From Nonomuraea jabiensis (GTDB lineage Bacteria > Actinomycetota > Actinomycetes > Streptosporangiales > Streptosporangiaceae): a DNA stretch of 64,000 bases. The stretch is taken from assembly GCF_014204795.1 (NCBI RefSeq), contig NZ_JACHMB010000001.1, positions 7,204,501 through 7,268,500 of the forward strand, written 5' to 3'. The notes under the pieces were generated by a model. The model searched no databases and was not told the DNA's origin. It was given only the letters and a program-made list of their open reading frames with translations. Shown here piece after piece: positions 10,138-17,950 of the stretch (its first letter is position 1; each line of letters opens with the position of its first letter). Made by a program: the position numbers and the translations under genes.

Positions 10138-12167
10138 TCAACAGGCGTAGCACCCCGTCCGGTGATGGACGCGGTCGTGGACGTACCGGCGGCTCGGGTC
10201 AGGGCCGAGCGGGACGTCCCGCCTTCCGCTCCGATTCCAGTTCAGGATCCCGGTCCGGCGGCGGCTTCCGCGGCGGGTCCGGGGACTCCCTCCGCGCCGA
10301 CCGGAGCGGCTCGCGCGCCCGGTACGGGTCCGATGGCCGCGAGCAGAGGTTCCCCCGTGGTGAGCGCGAGGAGCGCTACCCGGCGCGTGACGACCGCGGC
10401 AGCCGCTACGAGGGCCGCGGCAACCGGGCCGATGACCGTGGGAGCCGGTACGAAGACCGCAACGGGCGTGGTGAGCGCCAGGAGCGGCCCCGCGGCGACC
10501 GGGGCGGATACCGCTCCGAGCGCCGCGACGACGAGCGCGGCGGCGAGCGTCGCGGTGAGCGCAGCGGCGGGTCCCGGGACGACAGCCGCGGTTACGGTGC
10601 CAGCCGTCGCGACGACTACGGCGACGAGCGCGCCCGCGGTTCCCGCGACGACCGCGGCGGCTACGGCACCGAGAGACGCGACGAGCGTGGCGGCTACGGC
10701 AGCGACAGACGCGACGAGCGCGGCGGTTACGGTGCCGGGCGGCGCGACGAGCGTGGTGGTTACGCGGCCGGGCGGCGCGACGAGCGTGGCGGCTACGGCA
10801 GCGACAGACGCGACGAGCGCGGCGGTTACTCAGCTGGGCGGCGTGACGAGCGTGGCGGTTACTCGGCCGGTCGACGCGAGGAGCGCAGCAGCTTCGGCGC
10901 CGGGCGACGCGAGGAGCGTGGCGGCACCGGTGCCGGCCGGCGTGATGAGCGCAGTGGTTACGGTGCCGGGCGGCGTGACGACCGTGGTGGTTACGCGGCC
11001 AACCGGCGTGACGACCGTGGCGGTTACACGGCCAACCGGCGCGATGACCGCGGCGGTTACGCGGCCGGGCGGCGCGAGGAGCGTGAGGGCTTCGGCACCG
11101 GGCGGCGCGACGACCGCGGCGGTGCTGGGCGGCGTGACGAGCGTGGCGGTTACGCGGCCGGGCGGCGTGACGAGCGCACCGGTGGTGGTGGCGGGTTCCG
11201 GGCCGATCGGAGCGGGCGCAGGGACGGGGCTGCTCCGGCGTCCTCGCGTGCCCGTTTCGGCAGGCGGGACGGCGACGCCCGTGCCGCCGACCGCGCCCCC
11301 CGTACCCCCCGCCGCGACGACGTGCAGACGATCGGCAGCGGCAGCCCGCAGCGCGACCGGGTGAAGGCCGCTCGCCAGCCCCTCCGCGACCGCGACTTCT
11401 ACCCCGACGACTACACCGACGAGCGCGACACCACCGAGGTCCCCAACGGGGTGCGGCTGCAGAAGGTGCTCGCCCAGGCGGGCGTGGCCAGCCGCCGGGC
11501 CTGCGAGGAGATGATCGGCGACGGCAGGGTCACCGTGAACGGCCAGGTCGTGCGGCGGTTCGGCGCCAAGGTGGACCCGGCGACGCAGGTCATCCACGTG
11601 GACGGCAAGCGCATCCCCACCGCCCCCGACCTCGTCTACTACGCCCTGAACAAGCCCATCGGCGTCGTCTCCACCATGAGCGACCCGCAGGGCCGCCCGT
11701 GCCTGGCCGACTACGTGGAGGAGCTGGCACCGAGGCTGTTCCACGTGGGCAGGCTGGACACCGAGACCGAGGGCCTGCTGCTGCTCACCAACGACGGCGA
11801 GCTGGCCAACCGGCTGACGCACCCCAGCTACGGCGTGCAGAAGAAGTACTGGGCCAAGGTGCCGGGCCCGATCCCGCGCGACCTGGGCCGCAGGCTCAAG
11901 CAGGGCATCGACCTGGAGGACGGCCTCGTCAAGGCCGACAGCTTCGCGATCGTGCAGGAGCACGGCCAGCAGGCGCTGGTCGAGGTCGTCCTGCACGAGG
12001 GCCGCAAGCACGTCGTGCGGCGCATGCTGGAAGAGGCGGGCCACCGGGTGATCGACCTGGCCAGGATCGAGTTCGGGCCGGTGAAGCTGGGCCGTACCAA
12101 ACCCGGGACGGTTAGGGCGCTGAGCTTGAAAGAGGTCGGTGAGCTGTACGCGGCCGTGAAGCTGTAA
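10134..12167 (+). CDS. rluB: 23S rRNA pseudouridine synthase (RluB/RsuA family) with Arg/Gly-rich N-terminus
   Basis: Residues from about 438 to 677 form a complete RsuA/RluB-type enzyme: the S4 RNA-binding domain (RLQKVLAQAGVASRRACEEM), then the catalytic domain with the active-site Asp in HVGRLDTETEGLLLLTNDG. It should isomerise a uridine in 23S rRNA. The first 437 residues are a charged, Arg/Gly/Asp/Tyr-rich extension, including about 16 imperfect 11-residue units of the form RRDERGGYGAG. Short Arg/Gly tails are common on actinobacterial homologues, but this one is exceptionally long. GTG 10134 overlaps the scpB stop (GTGA). Confidence 0.93.
   Translation: MINRRSTPSGDGRGRGRTGGSGQGRAGRPAFRSDSSSGSRSGGGFRGGSGDSLRADRSGSRARYGSDGREQRFPRGEREERYPARDDRGSRYEGRGNRADDRGSRYEDRNGRGERQERPRGDRGGYRSERRDDERGGERRGERSGGSRDDSRGYGASRRDDYGDERARGSRDDRGGYGTERRDERGGYGSDRRDERGGYGAGRRDERGGYAAGRRDERGGYGSDRRDERGGYSAGRRDERGGYSAGRREERSSFGAGRREERGGTGAGRRDERSGYGAGRRDDRGGYAANRRDDRGGYTANRRDDRGGYAAGRREEREGFGTGRRDDRGGAGRRDERGGYAAGRRDERTGGGGGFRADRSGRRDGAAPASSRARFGRRDGDARAADRAPRTPRRDDVQTIGSGSPQRDRVKAARQPLRDRDFYPDDYTDERDTTEVPNGVRLQKVLAQAGVASRRACEEMIGDGRVTVNGQVVRRFGAKVDPATQVIHVDGKRIPTAPDLVYYALNKPIGVVSTMSDPQGRPCLADYVEELAPRLFHVGRLDTETEGLLLLTNDGELANRLTHPSYGVQKKYWAKVPGPIPRDLGRRLKQGIDLEDGLVKADSFAIVQEHGQQALVEVVLHEGRKHVVRRMLEEAGHRVIDLARIEFGPVKLGRTKPGTVRALSLKEVGELYAAVKL
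10674..11195 (+). repeat. 33-bp minisatellite encoding RRDERGGYxAG units in rluB
   Basis: About 16 in-frame, slightly diverged 33-base units run from 10674 to about 11195, each starting with a CGGCGCGACGAGCG-like block. They encode RGG-box-like peptides (RRDERGGYGSD, RRDERGGYSAG, RRDDRGGYAAN). One unit is two residues short. This is a coding minisatellite, not a CRISPR: there are no unique spacers and the units are contiguous. Confidence 0.9.
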
Positions 12168-12182
12168 TCTGGCCGGACGCAG

Positions 12183-12210
12183 GAGCCCGTGCGAACCTCC
12201 GCACGGGCTC
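12183..12210 (+). terminator. 11-bp perfect hairpin between rluB and aroH
   Basis: GAGCCCGTGCG (12183-12193) and CGCACGGGCTC (12200-12210) are exact reverse complements around a 6-base loop. The hairpin sits 15 bases after the rluB stop. No run of T follows, so termination would be of the weak actinobacterial type. It could also be an attenuator or processing site ahead of aroH. Confidence 0.6.
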
Positions 12211-12236
12211 TCCCGCTATGGAAGGGGACTGACCAC

Positions 12237-12596
12237 ATGGTGCGGGCGATCCGCGGGGCGATCCAGGTGGAAGCCAACGACCGCGACTCGATCATCGCAG
12301 GCACGACCGAGCTGGTCACCGCGATCATGGAGCGTAACGAGCTGACCACCGACGACGTGATCAGCGTGCTGTTCACGGCCACGCCCGACCTGACGGCCGA
12401 GTTCCCGGCGCTCGCGGCGCGCAAGCTGGGCTTCCACGAGGTGCCGCTGATCTGCTGCACCGAGATCGACGTGCCGGGCGCGCTGCCCCGGGTGGTACGC
12501 CTCATGGCCCACGTCGACCTCGACCGCCCCCGCTCCGCGATCCAGCATGTCTACCTGCGGGGCGCGGTGAAGTTGCGGCAGGATATCGCCCAGTAA
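12237..12596 (+). CDS. aroH: Chorismate mutase, AroH class
   Basis: A 119-residue monofunctional chorismate mutase of the Bacillus AroH fold, making prephenate from chorismate. Family residues are visible: the opening VRAIRGAIQVE, the active-site region FTATPDLTAEFPA with an Arg shortly after (AARK), and ICCTEIDVPGALPRVVR. ATG 12237 is preceded by GAAGGGG and gives the expected length. Prephenate goes to the product of tyrA 63 bases downstream, so the two genes catalyse consecutive steps to tyrosine. Confidence 0.93.
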   Translation: MVRAIRGAIQVEANDRDSIIAGTTELVTAIMERNELTTDDVISVLFTATPDLTAEFPALAARKLGFHEVPLICCTEIDVPGALPRVVRLMAHVDLDRPRSAIQHVYLRGAVKLRQDIAQ

Positions 12597-12659
12597 CGCC
12601 CGGCGATTACGTCAGGGCATACTCACGCCCACTATGGCCCGATAAATCAGGACACCGAG

Positions 12660-13748
12660 ATGGAACTTCGCACCGCGCTCGTCGTCGGCACCGGCCTCAT
12701 CGGCACTTCCGCGGCCCTGGCGCTGCGCAAGCGCGGCGTACGCGTGCTGCTCGCCGACCGCGATCAGGCCGCCGTACGGCTGGCCCGGGAGCTGGGCGCG
12801 GGCGAAGACTGGGACCCGGGCGAGCAGCTCGCCGGCGAGGTGGACCTGGCGATCATCGCGGTCCCCCCGGCCCACGTGGCGAGCGAGCTGCTGGAGCTGC
12901 AGCGGATCGACGCCGCCAGGTTCTACACCGACGTCGCCAGCGTCAAGGCCGAGCCGCTGCACCGGGCCAGGCAGCTCGGCTGCGACCTGACCTCCTACGT
13001 CGCCTCCCACCCGCTCGCGGGCCGCGAGAAGTCCGGCCCGGGGGCGGCCAGGGCCGATCTGTTCCTGGGCCGGCCGTGGGCGCTGTGCCCCACCGAGGAG
13101 GCCGACCCCGAGGCCAAGGCGACCGTGCTGCGGCTGATCGAGCTGTGCGGGGCCAACGCGGTCGAGGTGAGCGCGTCCGAGCACGACCGCGCGGTCGCCG
13201 TCGTCTCCCACGCCCCCCACGTCGCCGCCTCCGCCGTGGCGGCCCGCCTGGCCGACGCCACCGACGTCGCGCTCGGCCTGGCCGGTCAGGGCGTGCGTGA
13301 CGTCACCAGGATCGCGGGCAGCGACCCGAGCCTCTGGCTCGGCATCCTGTCCGGCAACGCCTCCCCGGTCGCCGAGGTGCTCGAAGCCGTCGCCGCCGAC
13401 CTGGCCGACGCCGCCAGCGCGCTGCGCGCCCTGGCCGAGGGCGACGGCACCGCCACCAACGACATCACCCAGCTGCTCAAGCGCGGCGTCGTCGGCCACG
13501 ACCGCATCCCCGGCAAGCACGGCGGCCCGGCCCCCTCCTACGCCGTCGTCCAGGTCGTCATCGGCGACCGTCCCGGCCAGCTCGCCCGCCTCTTCCAGGT
13601 GTGCGACGAGGTCGGGGTCAACGTCGAGGACGTGCGCCTGGAGCACGCCCCCGGGCTGCCCCTGGGCATCGCCGAGCTGTCGGTCCAGCCCGACGCCGTG
13701 TCCATGCTGGCCGAGGGCCTGCGCGAGCGCGGCTGGGAAGTTCCCTGA
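12660..13748 (+). CDS. tyrA: Prephenate dehydrogenase
   Basis: A 362-residue NAD-dependent prephenate dehydrogenase of tyrosine synthesis. The N-terminal Rossmann motif is VVGTGLIGTSAALALRKRG. The substrate-binding region includes ASHPLAGREKSGP with the catalytic His. A C-terminal ACT domain (QVVIGDRPGQLARLFQVCDE, about residues 296-360) probably senses tyrosine. The start is ATG 12660 with an AGGACAC leader. In other actinomycetes tyrA is normally followed closely by cmk; here about 7.2 kb separates them. Confidence 0.93.
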   Translation: MELRTALVVGTGLIGTSAALALRKRGVRVLLADRDQAAVRLARELGAGEDWDPGEQLAGEVDLAIIAVPPAHVASELLELQRIDAARFYTDVASVKAEPLHRARQLGCDLTSYVASHPLAGREKSGPGAARADLFLGRPWALCPTEEADPEAKATVLRLIELCGANAVEVSASEHDRAVAVVSHAPHVAASAVAARLADATDVALGLAGQGVRDVTRIAGSDPSLWLGILSGNASPVAEVLEAVAADLADAASALRALAEGDGTATNDITQLLKRGVVGHDRIPGKHGGPAPSYAVVQVVIGDRPGQLARLFQVCDEVGVNVEDVRLEHAPGLPLGIAELSVQPDAVSMLAEGLRERGWEVP

Positions 13749-13801
13749 GCCCTGGCTCTTCCCGTGTGAAAGCAGAACGCCCTATCGGTTGAGTAAAGGG
13801 T

Positions 13802-14422
13802 GTGACTGCCAAAGTGACGGCTCGCGCCGGGCCATCGGACCCGGCGGAGGCGCTGAGCGACGCGGCTCTGCTGGAGCTGTCGTGCCGAAAACCCGAGCGG
13901 TTCGGTGAGATCTACGACCGGTACGTGGCGGAGATCCACGCCTACCTCGGCAGGCGCCTGGACCGGCAGGCCGCCGACGACCTGACCGCCGAGGTGTTCC
14001 TCGCGGCCTTCAGGAAGCGCGAGACGTTCGATTCCGGGCGCGGCGAGGTCCGCGCCTGGCTCTACGGGTTCGCCACCAACCTGATCGCCCTGCACCGCCG
14101 TGCCGAGACCCGGCGGCTGGCGGCGCTGCAGCGCAGCGCCGGCGTGCACCGCGCCCCGGAGGACGGCCACGAGGAGCGCGTGGTGACCCGCGTGGACGCC
14201 GTGAGCACGCAGGGACGGCTCGCGGCGGAGCTGCGGGCCCTGTCCGACGGCGACAGGGACGTGCTGCTGCTGAGCGCGCTGGGCGAGCTGAGCCATGAAG
14301 AGGTGGCCCAGGCCCTCGACATCCCGTACGGCACCGTCGGATCCCGCCTGTCCCGTGTACGCAAGAAGCTCCGTGCCGCCCTGGGCAGCGTCAACCCCCT
14401 GAACGGAGGCACCGATGGATGA
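13802..14422 (+). CDS. ECF (group 4) RNA polymerase sigma factor
   Basis: A 206-residue extracytoplasmic-function sigma factor. Region 2 spans roughly residues 25-95 (FGEIYDRYVAEIHAYLGRRL, DDLTAEVFLAAFRKRETFD, VRAWLYGFATNLIALHRR). Region 4 is at about 145-195 with the helix-turn-helix LSHEEVAQALDIPYGTVGSRLSRVRKKL. It starts at GTG 13802 and overlaps the downstream membrane protein by 8 bases. It heads the accessory block between tyrA and cmk and is presumably controlled by the following gene product. Confidence 0.92.
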   Translation: MTAKVTARAGPSDPAEALSDAALLELSCRKPERFGEIYDRYVAEIHAYLGRRLDRQAADDLTAEVFLAAFRKRETFDSGRGEVRAWLYGFATNLIALHRRAETRRLAALQRSAGVHRAPEDGHEERVVTRVDAVSTQGRLAAELRALSDGDRDVLLLSALGELSHEEVAQALDIPYGTVGSRLSRVRKKLRAALGSVNPLNGGTDG

Positions 14423-15476
14423 CTACCGGGCGGTGCGGGAGCTGCTGCCCGCGCCGCCGCTGACACCCGACGTGGAACGGGCGGGACGCGACAGACTGGC
14501 CGCCGCGATCGCGCGGGAGCGGCTGCGGAAGGGCCGCAGGGCCGCCAGGTGGACCGGGCTCGGGCTCGGCCTGGCGGGCGCGGCGGCCGCGGCGGTTCTG
14601 GTCGTCGTCCCCGCCACGGCCCCGACCGTGCCACCGGCCCGGCCCGGCGTGGTCGCCGCGCCGGACGGCAAGCAGTTCCTGCTGGCCGCCGCCGCCTCGG
14701 TGACCTCCGTGCCGGACGCCGGCGCCTGGTGGGGGAGCACGCTGGTCAACGGCAGCGAGTTCCGCGAGCCCGGCCAGGGCTACGTGCTGCGGCAGAGCCA
14801 GTCGCAGGAGACGTGGATCCCCGCCGACCCGGAGGGCCGCACCTGGTACCGCTGGAAGTACCTGGGCGCCAAGCCCGCCACGCCCCAGGACGAGGCGGCC
14901 TGGCGCGCCGCCGGGTCGCCGGAGTCGTGGACGTACGCGAAGAAGGCACCCGGACTGCCGACCGAGGACGCCCCACTCGGCGTCGTACGGGCGGCCCCGG
15001 GCAAGCCGGAGACCTTCTCCACCGAGGACTGGGACTTCCGCATCATGCTCGCGGACAAGCCGCTGACCAAGATGAACGAGGTGCCCGACACCCCCGAGGG
15101 CCTGCGCGCGCTCCTCGGCGCCCCCGACGACCAGGCGACCATCGACAACACCGCCCGCCTGCTCTTCTTCGCGCCGGTCACCAGCCGGACCCGGGCCGCC
15201 GCCTACCGGCTGCTGGCCTCGCTGCCGGGGGTCGCCGCCGTCGGCCCGGTGACCGACGTGCTGGGCCGCGCGGGCCAGGCGGTCGAGTACCGCTCCGCCG
15301 AATACCCCACCACCCCGTACGCGGGCGAGACCCGCACCCGGCTGGTGATCGACCCGGTCAGCGGGATGCCGCTGTCCATCGAGACCCGGTCGGTGACGGA
15401 CGGGCTGCTCCTGGAGTACACCGCGGTCCAGGACAGCCGCTGGACGAACGACAACCCCTTGAAGGAGACGAAGTGA
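14415..15476 (+). CDS. Membrane-anchored CU044_5270-type partner of ECF sigma factor (putative anti-sigma)
   Basis: A 353-residue protein. Residues 1-40 are cytoplasmic and Arg-rich, one membrane segment lies at about 45-65 (TGLGLGLAGAAAAAVLVVVP), and a large outside domain follows. This architecture is regularly encoded directly after SigE-like ECF factors and carries the annotation CU044_5270 family; an anti-sigma role is inferred from layout and the 8-base overlap with the sigma gene. GGAGGC precedes ATG 14415. The outer domain is paralogous to the next protein (shared AAGSPESWTY and AYRLLASLPGVAAVGPV). Confidence 0.75.
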   Translation: MDDYRAVRELLPAPPLTPDVERAGRDRLAAAIARERLRKGRRAARWTGLGLGLAGAAAAAVLVVVPATAPTVPPARPGVVAAPDGKQFLLAAAASVTSVPDAGAWWGSTLVNGSEFREPGQGYVLRQSQSQETWIPADPEGRTWYRWKYLGAKPATPQDEAAWRAAGSPESWTYAKKAPGLPTEDAPLGVVRAAPGKPETFSTEDWDFRIMLADKPLTKMNEVPDTPEGLRALLGAPDDQATIDNTARLLFFAPVTSRTRAAAYRLLASLPGVAAVGPVTDVLGRAGQAVEYRSAEYPTTPYAGETRTRLVIDPVSGMPLSIETRSVTDGLLLEYTAVQDSRWTNDNPLKETK

Positions 15477-16396
15477 GATACCCCGTGGCCGCAGCGGCCG
15501 TCCTCATCACCGCCGGCATCGTCGCCGCGCCCGCGCAGGCGGCCCCGGCCGAAGGCGCCTACTGGCGGGTCGAGGTGGTGCGGACCGCGGACCATCCGCG
15601 CCCCGTGGGCAGCGGATACACGCTGACCGAGCGGTCGGCCAGCGTCGATTGGCAGACACCTGAGGGCAAGGCGTGGTCCGCCTACCGCGAGCTGGGTGCC
15701 CGGCCCAAGACCGCGAAGGACGAGGCGGCCTGGAAGGCAGACGGTTCGCCGACCTCGTGGACGTACCGGACGGAAGGCATGAAGATCTCGCTGTCCACCG
15801 AGCCCGGCAAGGGCCGGGTGGTCCCGGTGAAGGGGCGGCCCGCCGGGAAGTTCCGGATGGGGGAGAAGTGGGTGACCTACGCCCAGCTCCAGGCCCTGCC
15901 GGCGGAGCCCGAAGCCCTCAGGGCGCGCGTCGTGGCGGACCTGCGCGCCTGGATCGACGAGGCCGCGGAGGAGGCCAAGCTGACCGATCCGAAGGCCAAG
16001 AAGGAGGACTGGCTGGTCAACCTGGACCGGTACGTGGCCGAGGCCATGACGCGGCTGCTGTACGAGAACCCGGTGCCCTTCAAGGTCAGGTCCGCCGCGT
16101 ACCGGGCGTTGCAGACCACCAAGGGCGTCAGCGACCTCGGCCAGGTCAAGGATCCGCTGGGCCGGTCCGGTCAGAAGGTCGCGCTGCCGGTCCTCAACCA
16201 GAAGAGCTCGGTGCTCAAGGAGCAGTTCATCGTGGACACCAAGACGATGACGCTGCTGGCCCACTACACCGACCTCCAGGACCGCGGCAAGCAGCTGGGC
16301 GGCAAGAGCGGGGTCGAGACGTACAAGGTCGGCTGGACCGACGACAAGCCCGCCGTGCCCGCCGCTGGGCCCGCCGCTGGGCCCGCCGCCGGCTAG
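15473..16396 (+). CDS. Secreted paralogue of the preceding CU044_5270-type protein
   Basis: A 307-residue protein with a cleavable signal peptide (about residues 1-25, ending APAQAA) and no other membrane segment. Its domain resembles the outer domain of the preceding gene: KADGSPTSWTY against RAAGSPESWTY, and AYRALQTTKGVSDLGQVKDPLGRSGQKV against the matching region. It therefore looks like a tandem duplicate that lost its cytoplasmic and membrane parts. GTG 15473 overlaps the upstream stop. The C-terminus ends in three PAAG units. It may act as an extracytoplasmic ligand or modulator; no function is established. Confidence 0.7.
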   Translation: MRYPVAAAAVLITAGIVAAPAQAAPAEGAYWRVEVVRTADHPRPVGSGYTLTERSASVDWQTPEGKAWSAYRELGARPKTAKDEAAWKADGSPTSWTYRTEGMKISLSTEPGKGRVVPVKGRPAGKFRMGEKWVTYAQLQALPAEPEALRARVVADLRAWIDEAAEEAKLTDPKAKKEDWLVNLDRYVAEAMTRLLYENPVPFKVRSAAYRALQTTKGVSDLGQVKDPLGRSGQKVALPVLNQKSSVLKEQFIVDTKTMTLLAHYTDLQDRGKQLGGKSGVETYKVGWTDDKPAVPAAGPAAGPAAG

Positions 16397-16420
16397 CACC
16401 GGCCCGATGTCACATCCGAG

Positions 16421-16455
16421 CCTCCTCGATCCGTCTTCAGGCCGGATCGAGGAGG
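16421..16455 (+). promoter_or_regulatory. 12-bp perfect hairpin masking the oxidoreductase Shine-Dalgarno
   Basis: CCTCCTCGATCC (16421-16432) is the exact reverse complement of GGATCGAGGAGG (16444-16455), with an 11-base loop. The right arm ends in GGAGG, the Shine-Dalgarno of the gene starting at ATG 16464 (8-base spacer). In the folded transcript the ribosome-binding site is fully paired, so translation should need an unfolding signal or a leader-less start. An alternative is a 35-bp DNA operator for an unseen regulator. Confidence 0.65.
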
Positions 16456-16463
16456 TAAGGACA

Positions 16464-17660
16464 ATGAACGACATTCTGGTACTCGGAGCCGGCTACACCG
16501 GGGTCGCCGCGGCCATCAGGACCGCCGTCAGGACCCGCCGCACGGGCGGCCGGGTGCGGCTGGTGAACGCCTCGGCGAGGTTCACCGAGCGGCTCAGGCT
16601 GCACCAGACGGCGGCCGGGCAGCGGCTGGCCGACTTCGCGCTGGAGGACGTGGTCGCGGGCACCGGCATCGAGTTCGTCCAGGGCCGGGTGGCCGGGCTG
16701 GACGTCGAGCGCCGGCAGGCCCGGCTGGAGGACGGCCGCGTGCTCGGCTACGACAAGCTCATCTACGCGCTCGGCGCCGTCACCGACGCCTCGGTGCCCG
16801 GCGTCGCCGAGCACGCCTTCGTCTACGACGACTACGCGGGCACCGTACGGCTCGCCGAACGCCTCGCGGCCCTCAGCTCGGGCCCCACCTCGGGCCCCAC
16901 CTCGGGCCCCACCTCGGGCCCCACCTCGGGCACGGTCGTCGTGGTCGGCGGCGGGCTGACCGGCGTCGAGTCGGCCGCGGAGATCGCCGAGGCCCACCCG
17001 CGCCTGCACGTGGTCCTGCTGACCAGGGGGCGGCCCGGCTCCATGATGGGCGAGCGGGCCCGCGCCCACCTGGACGCCGCGCTGGAGCGGCTGGGCGTCG
17101 AGGTGCGCACCGGCGCGGACATCACCAAGGTGCTGCCGGAGGGTGTCGAGCTGGCCGGGGGCGAGCTCGTCCACTCCGACGCGACACTGTGGACCACCGG
17201 CACCAGGGGCCTGCCGCTGGCCGCCGGGTCCGGGCTGGCCGTCGACGCGCGTGGCCGGATCGTGGTGGACTCCGCGCTGCGCTCGGTGTCCCACCCCGAC
17301 GTGTACGCCGTCGGCGACGCCGCCGCGGTCAGCCAGCCGTACGGCGTGCTGCACGGCACCTGCCAGGGCGGCATCCCCACCGGCCTGCACGCCGCCGACT
17401 CGCTCGCCGCGACCCTGCGCGGCAGGACCCCGAAAGGGTTCCGGTTCGGGTACGTGCATCAGCCCATCTCGCTGGGGCGCAAGGACGCGGTCATCCAGTT
17501 CACCCGGCCGGACGACAGCCCGCGCAGGTGGTACCTGAAGGGCCGGGCGGCGATCGCGTACAAGGAGACCGTGAGCGGCAGCCCGCTCCCCACGTTCGGG
17601 CTGCTGAAGCGGGGGCTGGTGCCCGTGTGGGCGTTCGCGCTGACCGGAGGGCTCGGGTGA
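16464..17660 (+). CDS. FAD/NAD(P)-dependent oxidoreductase, type II NADH dehydrogenase-like
   Basis: A 398-residue two-dinucleotide-binding flavoprotein. The FAD motif is DILVLGAGYTGVAAA at the N-terminus, the NAD motif is VVVVGGGLTGVESAAEIAE at about residue 155, and the C-terminal FAD site is VYAVGDAAAVSQPYG. These families move electrons from NAD(P)H to quinones or ferredoxins; no quinone-binding membrane helix is evident. ATG 16464 has an excellent GGAGG, which is hidden in a hairpin. Four SGPT units separate the FAD region from the NAD domain. It ends at a strong bidirectional terminator. Confidence 0.85.
   Translation: MNDILVLGAGYTGVAAAIRTAVRTRRTGGRVRLVNASARFTERLRLHQTAAGQRLADFALEDVVAGTGIEFVQGRVAGLDVERRQARLEDGRVLGYDKLIYALGAVTDASVPGVAEHAFVYDDYAGTVRLAERLAALSSGPTSGPTSGPTSGPTSGTVVVVGGGLTGVESAAEIAEAHPRLHVVLLTRGRPGSMMGERARAHLDAALERLGVEVRTGADITKVLPEGVELAGGELVHSDATLWTTGTRGLPLAAGSGLAVDARGRIVVDSALRSVSHPDVYAVGDAAAVSQPYGVLHGTCQGGIPTGLHAADSLAATLRGRTPKGFRFGYVHQPISLGRKDAVIQFTRPDDSPRRWYLKGRAAIAYKETVSGSPLPTFGLLKRGLVPVWAFALTGGLG
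16878..16931 (+). repeat. 12-bp tandem repeat encoding SGPT units
   Basis: Four identical copies of TCGGGCCCCACC starting at 16878, then a partial copy, add an SGPTSGPTSGPTSGPT stretch from residue 139 of the flavoprotein. It lies just before the NAD-binding Rossmann motif, where homologues have a short linker. Identical copies suggest recent slippage. Confidence 0.9.
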
Positions 17661-17666
17661 ACGGCA

Positions 17667-17697
17667 CGGCGGGCGGGGCCCAGGGCCCCGCCCGCCG
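17667..17697. terminator. Strong bidirectional terminator hairpin
   Basis: CGGCGGGCGGGGCCC (17667-17681) and its exact reverse complement (17683-17697) are separated by a single A, giving a very stable GC stem. It lies between the convergent flavoprotein gene and the DUF2795 gene, and a T-rich CGTTCTTCC follows on the plus strand. Confidence 0.8.
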
Positions 17698-17710
17698 CGT
17701 TCTTCCGTGA

Positions 17711-17911
17711 TCAGCGCCTGGTCGTCAGGGCCTCGGTCACGTCACTCGCGTCGTCGAACATCTCGTGGTCGGGCAGGGTCTCCAGGGCTTTGATGATGTC
17801 CTTGCTCGCCTTGCGCTCGCGGGCAGCCCTGATCAGCTCCTGCTTGTTGGCCGGAAAGTCCACGCTGCTCAGGTTCTTGAGCAGGTCGATCGCGTTCGGT
17901 ATTGTTGTCAT
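17711..17911 (-). CDS. DUF2795 family small protein
   Basis: A 66-residue protein of the DUF2795 family common in actinobacteria. Characteristic features are FPANKQELIRAARERKASKDII followed by LETLPDHEMFDDASDVTEAL. I chose ATG 17911 (MTTIPNAIDLL) over an in-frame ATG at 17947, because the domain starts there. Function is unknown. It is a single-gene unit between a terminator and the glycosyltransferase stop. Confidence 0.75.
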   Translation of the reverse strand: MTTIPNAIDLLKNLSSVDFPANKQELIRAARERKASKDIIKALETLPDHEMFDDASDVTEALTTRR

Positions 17912-17950
17912 AACTCTGTGCTTCCCGACTGTCACGATATGTAACATTCG

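Noticed and set aside
10674..11195. Regular 33-bp repeats considered as a CRISPR array
   Set aside because: No spacers, repeats are contiguous and encode peptide units in frame; no cas genes in the window.
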